DNA of 64,000 nt from Siphonodentalium dalli (Eukaryota > Mollusca > Scaphopoda > Gadilida > Siphonodentaliidae). The translations under genes and the position numbers were made by a program. The stretch's first letter is position 1. Each line of letters opens with the position of its first letter. The notes under the pieces are model-generated. The model made no database searches. It was given only the letters and a program-made list of their open reading frames with translations, and was not told where the DNA came from. The DNA lies in NCBI GenBank assembly GCA_032622095.1, contig CP136066.1, forward strand, positions 197,088,816 to 197,152,815. The letters are read 5' to 3'. Positions 57,621 through 64,000 of this stretch are shown piece after piece.

Positions 57621-58305
57621 CTCTGCAATTATTTCTTATCGTCCAGCATTTTGGTCATCATGGCACGATTGGCTTTCTCGAGTGCAGGTGACGCCGGCCT
57701 CTCCAGGTATCTCGGCATCGCAGGGGCGGTGGTGGTGGATTCCGCCCCTGGTGGAGACTGGCTGGGTGGTGATTCCAGCTTCACATTGAAGACAGCGGAG
57801 GGGACGTCCGGGGTGACGTTGGTATCGCCGTTTCCGCTGTCCTCGACGACGACCGGGACATCCGGAAAGACATCGGCGTCCCTGTCCCTGCTGGTGGTGG
57901 TGACTACGTCCGCAGGCCGATCTTCTGGGCCAGAAGCCAAGTGGGGGGGGGGGGAACTGGGCGTCTCTCAGTTCCCCGTTCCACTTGGCCCTCCTTTCGG
58001 CGTCCCTGTGGCGTCTTGAGGGTGTCTTTCTCTTCTTCCCGGTGCAGCTGGTCTTGTAAGCCCCGGACCGGAGGAGTCCGGTCGGTCCATCCAGGCACGG
58101 CCGGTAGAGGGTTCTACCGGAGTGACCTGGATATCCAAAACAACTTCCAGCCGACCCCTGTTAGCATGGACAGTCCAGCTAACACAATAGGCCGACTGGA
58201 AACAGCTCAGCGCATGCAAACGCTCGGTGGGATGAGAGTAGAATCCATTGTCCACCGAGCCTTCGACAAAATAACTCACGGCCACTCACTGGCTTAGCGC
58301 GTCAA
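57621..58305 (-). pseudogene. GC-rich ORF remnant in intron 4, unknown
   Basis: This patch is strongly GC-rich in an AT-rich intron. On the minus strand two open pieces follow each other across a G10 run (about 57946-57955): first LQDQLHREEEKDTLKTPQGR (about 58050-57990), then MASGPEDRPADVVTTTSRDR through ALEKANRAMMTKMLDDKK (57940-57629). The first piece is charged and helical, the second Pro/Thr/Asp-rich. This looks like the coding remnant of a mobile element (a gag-like or ORF1-like protein) interrupted at the homopolymer. I do not recognise the family. The composition shift is the main support. Confidence 0.3.
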
Positions 58306-58385
58306 GCACTAGTGCGACCATCCCAGTGGGCAGCCGGATCGAGATTTAAGTGTTTTTAAGTAATAATTACATATACTGAGCTACA

Positions 58386-58489
58386 GGTATTGATGTTGTG
58401 TGGAAAGACCTCATCACTTGAATGACACCGACCCGCGAAGCGCGGAGGTGTTATGTGCGCGCTTGGGTCTTTTCACAACATCAATACCG
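58386..58489. repeat. palindromic element, about 30-bp arms
   Basis: GGTATTGATGTTGTGTGGAA and AGACC at the left, then GGGTCTTTTCACAACATCAA and TACC at the right. A CCGCGAAGCGCGG hairpin lies inside. It directly abuts the TTAA element that follows. Confidence 0.8.
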
Positions 58490-58493
58490 TTAA

Positions 58494-58789
58494 AGGGGGA
58501 CTGTATCCTAAATCCGGCCAAAAAAAAAAAAATAAAAAAAAAAAAAAATACACCCATGTGCATTATGAATGATACAAACAACATGGTAATTATAACGAAA
58601 ATGAATTTATGACTGGAGTCATAACTTCATTTGAATTATAATTGCCATGTTTTTTTGCATCGTTCATAGAGCACATGAGTGTATTTTGCACTCATCCATG
58701 ACTCAAATTCATTCATTTGTTGCATATATTCTGTTGAGAATAAAAGGAGATGGTCCCATAGATGGCCAGATTTAGTGTACAATACCCCT
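58494..58789. mobile_element. TTAA-flanked MITE, short member (296 bp)
   Basis: TTAA at 58490-58493 and 58790-58793. The ends AGGGGGACTGTATCC and the inverse of GTGTACAATACCCCT match the 643-bp element at 7368-8010, as does the internal ATGACTGGAGTCATAA. The interior is otherwise unrelated in length, so one is a deletion derivative of the other or both derive from a larger parent. Confidence 0.75.
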
Positions 58790-59039
58790 TTAAGCGAAAT
58801 GGGTATACTTATACTAACCACCGTTGGAGTGAGACAACACATCACTCAACTTTGCTCAGCGTGCATGTCCGAATAGACTGACCACTATACGTCAGTACGC
58901 AAGTGATATTTAGTGCATATTGTCTTATTTCCCCGATTTTCTATTAAACAACATTTCATGCAATAAATCCGCCAAACTCTACCCTCAATACATATAGGTG
59001 ATCGTGCACGAAATTATGAGACACACGAATTGGATAATC

Positions 59040-59395
59040 ATATCAACTATTATGTATATGGCCACATTTTTGATTTCCTAATCGATAACTCTTGCCTGGA
59101 TTATTTGATCTGAACCAATGTTGGTATGTATAAAAATACAGGCCAAGTTCGAATATGGCTTCCATCCAATTATTTTTACATAAATTACGGTCCATTTTCG
59201 ACTTAAAATGTGACCGTCAACATTTTTGGTTTCCGACCGATAACTGTAGTTTGGATTATTTGATGTCAACAAAGTTGGTATTTGGATTTCCCAGTTAAAG
59301 ATACAGACCAAGTTAGAATATGGGTTCCGTCCAATTATATTCACATGAGTTACGACCATTTTTTTACTTAGAATTTTACCACATTTTGACATTGA
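59040..59395. repeat. two-copy tandem repeat, about 155-bp period
   Basis: GATTATTTGAT, AAGTTNGAATATGG, TTCCRTCCAATTATNTT and ACATRAGTTACGRCCATTTT occur at about 59098-59205 and again at about 59254-59360. Moderately diverged. It lies in intron 4. Confidence 0.8.
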
Positions 59396-59924
59396 AATTA
59401 GGGGTATATTAGATATTCTTTGTTTTTTATTTTGCGGTACATGTAGTATAATTCGAAATGGCTAAATGGTGTATTTTGCCACGCCCTAGCGATGCTCGTG
59501 TTCTATATGTGTTTTATGTTATTCATGTAGCTCTACGTATAATTGAGGTGGAAATATATATATAAATTTGTTATCAGCAAAATTTACTATCGTTTCGTCA
59601 CTTCAACGCAAAAGATATGACGCCAATAAAACAGTATAGTTATAATTTACCCCTACCCCTATCCACTAATGTGTCATTTTTGGATGGTTCCCTTTTATCA
59701 AGTGGATCCCCATTTCCAATTTTCATCATGTTCTTCTGTAACCCAGATATATTATTCAGAAATTGAAGTGGGGGTAACAACAGCAAGTTGATCGCAAGCT
59801 ACCCTTCTGTCGGACTGATACCGTTTCCATTCCATCTAAATTCAGCAACTCGTCCATCCCAGAATGTCCATATTCTACTTCATTCTGGTATGAAAATAAT
59901 AACTGAATAAGATGTGACGCCGCA

Positions 59925-60240
59925 GGGACGTGGCGACAGGTGGGGGTGTTGCCGAGACTCAGAACGTTAATAAATTTTCCTGCTTTTGGTCAAAATCTTG
60001 GACTGAAATTGCCATCAGTTGGAAATTTTCAAACCTTAGCGGGTTTCAGGTCGAAATTTGCAACACTTGGAGAGCCTGGTGCCTGTCAAGATGGTATAGG
60101 ATTTTGCAGTTTCATGTACAGATTTAAAAACATCACACTGGGTTGGGAGTGCCTGATTCGTCATCGGTGGTCAGTCAAAACTGCTAATTAATTAAAAACA
60201 ATCGAAGCCTGATTTTGTCTGGAGTTAGACCTCCAGATAC
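59925..60240. repeat. dispersed repeat of the GGGACGTGGCGACA family
   Basis: GCAGGGACGTGGCGACAGGT at 59931, then GTTGGAAATTTTCAAACCTT and AAATTTGCAACACTTGGAGA. It matches words at 54905-55790 and 130-480. It is an intronic, non-coding member of the family. Confidence 0.6.
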
Positions 60241-60438
60241 TAGGATTTTTTGCAGTTTTCAGGTTCAGATTTCAAAACTTTTCTCTTATCTCGTTTATAC
60301 CTGTGGAACATAACAGAACAATCAAGAAACAGTAGATTTAATAGCTTGACAAGCACCAAGCCAAGTAATTCGTATATATGAAAGCATGACACAGACAGAG
60401 GATGAGGCGGGTTATTGAACAATACACTTAATTTTCAG

Positions 60439-60759
60439 GTCAGAAGAAGAGCTACGGCAGGGGTGTGGGCAAGGCTATAAGTTGCCTCCAAGTACCAACT
60501 CTCGCAAGCGTAACTAACGTTTCCGGTCTCGTATCAATATGGAACCAGACTAAAGACTTCCAGGGACTACAGTCTCTTGGCTGTAGTTATATATATTACC
60601 GAGTGTACCCGTGGATTCAGATATTTAAGACATTCAATAAATGTTTTTCTCAAGATTCTAATTGGACTACGCTGTCATTGTCGTTTACCGCTGGTGCATC
60701 GGCAATGGCAAGTGCAGCTGGTGAAATTGGTCTGGCTGTCAATTTCGTAACTAACCAAG
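60439..60759 (+). CDS. secreted cysteine-repeat protein, exon 5 (C-terminal domain start)
   Basis: The acceptor CTTAATTTTCAG and the donor ACCAAG/GTACGTAT bound it. Phase 1 entry completes the Cys codon at the end of module 3, and phase 1 exit means the gene continues beyond 64000. After KKSYGRGVGK the composition changes: VPTLASVTNVSGLVSIWNQT, GLQSLGCSYIYYRVYPW, FNKCFSQDSNWTTLSLSFTA, GASAMASAAGEIGLAVNF. It is rich in small and beta-forming residues with few Cys and two N-glycosylation sequons (NVS, NQT), plus NWT. The domain is not recognised. Intron 5 begins at 60760 and is filled with satellite DNA. Confidence 0.85.
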
Positions 60760-60784
60760 GTACGTATACCTCCCTGGATAAAAT

Positions 60785-63700
60785 AGACTCAGAAAAGGCC
60801 AGTAAACAACACCACACTCGGGCATTAAATAAAACCAGTCAGTCATTAAATAACACCACTCAGTCATCAAATAACACCACTCAGTCATTAAATAACACAA
60901 TTCAGCCACTACTCAGTCATTACATAACACCACTCATGCATTAAATAACACAACTCAGTCATTATATAACACAACTCAGCCACTACTCAGTCGTTACATA
61001 ACAACACTCATGCATTAAATAACACAACTCAGTCATTATATAACACAACTCAGCCACTACTCAGTCGTTAAATAACAACACTCATGCATTAAATAACACA
61101 ACTCAGTCATTATATAACACAACTCAGCCACTACTCAGTCATTACATAGCACCACTCATGCATTAAATAACACAACTCAGTCATTATATAACACAACTCA
61201 GCCACTATTCAGTCATTACATAACAACACTCATGCATTAAATAACACCACTCAGCCAGTACTCATGCATTAAATAACACAACTCAGCCACTACTCAGTCA
61301 TTACATAACACCACACATGCATTAAATAACACAACTCAGTCATATATAACACAACTCAGCCACTACTCAGTCATTACATAACATCACTCATTCATTAAAT
61401 AACACCACTCAGTCATTAAATAACACAACTCAGCCACTACTCAGTCATTACATAGCAACACTCATGCATTAAGTGACACAACTCAGTCATTATATAACAC
61501 AACTCAGCCACTATTCAGTCATTACATAACAACACTCATGCATTAAATAACACCACTCAGCCAGTACTCATGCATAAAATAACACAACTCAGCCACTACT
61601 CAGTCATTACATAACAACACTCATGCATTAAATAACACCACTCAGTCATTATATAACACAACACAGCCACTACTCATTCATTAAATAACACCACTCAGTC
61701 AATAAATAACACAACTCAGCCACTACTCAGTCATTACATAGCACCACTCATGCATTAAGTAACATAACTCAGCCACTACTCAGCCATTACATAACAACAT
61801 TCATGCATTAAATAACACCACTCAGCCACTACTCAGTCATTACATAACACCACTCATGCATTAAGTAACACAACTCAGTCATTATATAACACAACTCAGC
61901 CACTACTCAGTCATTATATAACAACACTCATGCATTAATTAACACCACTCAGTCATTAAATAGCACAACTCAGCCACTACTCAGTCATTAAATAACATCA
62001 CTCATTCATTAAATAACACCACTCAGTCATTAAATAACACAACTCAGCCACTACTCAGTCATTAAATAACACAACTCAGTCATTAAATAACACCACTCAG
62101 CCACTACTCAGTCATTACATAGCACCACTCATGCATTAAGTAACACAACTCAGTCATTAAATAACACAACTCAGCCACTACTCAGTCATTCCATAACAAC
62201 ACTCATGCATTAATTAACACAACTCAGTCATTAAATAACACCACTCTGTCATTAAATAACACAACTCAGTCATTAAATAACACAACTCAGCCACTACTCA
62301 GTCATTACATAACACCACGCATGCATTAAGTAACACAACTCAGTCATTAAAAAACACAACTCAGCCACTACTCAGTCATTACATAACAACACTCATGCAT
62401 TAATTAACACAACTCAGTCATTAAATAACACCACTCAGTCATTAAATAACACCACTCAGTCATTAAATAACACCACTCAGTCATTAAATAACACAACTCG
62501 GTCATTAAATAACACCACTCAGTCATTAAATAACACCACTCAGTCATTAAATAACACCACTCAGTCATTAAATAACACCACTCGGTCATTACATAACACC
62601 ACTCGGTCATTAAATAACACCAATCAGTCATTAAATAACACCACTCAGTCATTAAATAACACAACTCATTCATTAAATAACACCACTCACTCATTAAATA
62701 ACACCACTCGGTCATTAAATAACACCACTCAGTCATTACATAACACCACTCAGTCATTAAATAACACCACTCAGTCAATAAATAACACCACTCAGTTATT
62801 AAATAACACCACTCAGTCATTAAATAACACCAGTCAGTCATTAAATAACACCAATCGGTCATTAACTAACACCAGTCAGTCATTAAATAACACCACTCAC
62901 TCATTAAATAACACCACTCGGTCATTAAATAACACCACTCGGTCATTAAATAACACAACTCAGTCCTTAAATAACACCACTCAGTCATTAAATAACACCA
63001 CTCAGCCACTACCCAGTCATTGCATAACACCGCGCATGCATTAAGTAACACAACTCAGTCATTAAATAACACAACTCAATCACAACTCAGTCATTACATA
63101 GCACCACTCATGCATTAAATAACACAACTCAGTCATTATATAACACCACTCAGCCACTATTCAGTCATTACATAACAACACTCATGCATTAAATAACACC
63201 ACTCAGCCAGTACTCATGCATTAAATAACACAACTCAGCCACTACTCAGTCATCACATAACACCACTCATGCATTAAATAACACAACTCAGTCATATATA
63301 ACACAACTCAGCCACTACTCAGTCATTGCATAACATCACTCATTCATTAAATAACACCACTCAATCATTAAATAACACAACTCAGCCACTACTCAGTCAT
63401 TACATAGCAACACTCATGCATTAAGTGACACAACTCAGTCATTATATAACACAACTCAGCCACTATTCAGTCATTACATAACAACACTCATGCATTAAAT
63501 AACACCACTCAGCCAGTACTCATGCATTAAATAACACAACTCAGCCACTACTCAGTCATTACATAACAACACTCATGCATTAAATAACACCACTCAGTCA
63601 TTATATAACACAACACAGCCACTACTCATTCATTAAATAACACCACTCAGTCAATAAATAACACAACTCAGCCACTACTCAGTCATTACATAGCACCACT

Positions 63701-64000
63701 CATGCATTAAGTAACATAACTCAGCCACTACTCAGCCATTACATAACAACATTCATGCATTAAATAACACCACTCAGCCACTACTCAGTCATTACATAAC
63801 ACCACTCATGCATTAAGTAACACAACTCAGTCATTATATAACACAACTCAGCCACTACTCAGTCATTATATAACAACACTCATGCATTAATTAACACCAC
63901 TCAGTCATTAAATAGCACAACTCAGCCACTACTCAGTCATTAAATAACATCACTCATTCATTAAATAACACCACTCAGTCATTAAATAACACAACTCAGC
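60785..64000. repeat. 21-bp satellite with about 1.95-kb higher-order repeat, in intron 5
   Basis: The basic unit is TCATTAAATAACACCACTCA plus G (21 bp). It alternates with shorter units such as CCACTACTCAG and with TGCATTAAATAACACAACTC variants. The block from about 61141 recurs from 63093 with an offset of 1951-1952, including private variants (CATATATAACAC, AACATCACTCATTCATT, AATAGCACAAC). 62400-62860 is a homogeneous stretch of the simple 21-bp unit. The array runs off the window. Confidence 0.95.

Noticed and set aside
58400-58612. 70-codon frame with a Lys run
   Set aside because: It crosses a palindrome and a poly-A tract at the border of a MITE. No coding support.
62404-62862. 152-codon minus-strand frame of MTEWCYL heptads (and 62866-63051)
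   Set aside because: It is the translation of a 21-bp satellite on the non-gene strand. The period is a multiple of three and lacks stops in that frame, and flanking units with other lengths break it at once.

Overview
The window is metazoan nuclear DNA. It has spliced exons with GT/AG borders, AT-rich introns, many kinds of eukaryotic transposon relics and long tandem arrays. There are no operons, ribosome-binding sites or dense coding. The repeat mix (short palindromic terminal-inverted-repeat elements, hAT, DIRS-like, Ty3/Gypsy and non-LTR relics) and the host gene (a secreted cysteine-repeat protein) fit a marine invertebrate, probably a lophotrochozoan such as a mollusc or brachiopod. 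That taxonomic placement is inference only. I see no tRNA, rRNA or CRISPR.

Layout. 1-10 kb: mostly non-coding, with degenerate dispersed repeats, a possible PAN/apple-like exon on the minus strand (4101-4300), an inverted-repeat element (6515-6798) and a TTAA-flanked element (7368-8010). 10-15 kb: a stack of nested insertions. A Gypsy-type gag-protease-RT relic is cut at 12366 by a hAT relic that keeps a BED finger and a C-terminal dimerisation segment. The dimerisation segment is itself split by a 419-bp hAT-type MITE with a perfect 8-bp target-site duplication. 15-30 kb: a decayed DIRS-type gag on the minus strand, then a tandem segmental duplication (16748-20004 and 21701-24954, nearly identical). 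Each copy runs into an array of a 29-bp minisatellite (about 58 and about 158 copies). The 29-bp unit resembles the terminus of a MITE family found elsewhere in the window.

30-44 kb: a dense field of MITEs and foldbacks, among them a Mutator-like element with a 10-bp target duplication (31189-31639), elements with palindromic termini (34018-34481), a TA-flanked element (42870-43649) and an interrupted non-LTR retrotransposon on the minus strand (38100-38910 and 40850-41772). One orphan exon-like segment lies at 32360-32481.

44-64 kb: one well supported host gene on the plus strand, with five exons between 44677 and 60759, continuing beyond the window. It encodes a signal peptide, three repeats of a Cys-rich module (GLLCY..C....GVGPVCW..C, linked by YGRGVG), a Cys-dense insert and the start of an unrecognised C-terminal domain. 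The reading phase is conserved across all four introns. The introns hold a 2.2-kb near-perfect palindrome, MITEs, dispersed repeats and, in intron 5, more than 3.2 kb of a 21-bp satellite with a higher-order period of about 1.95 kb.
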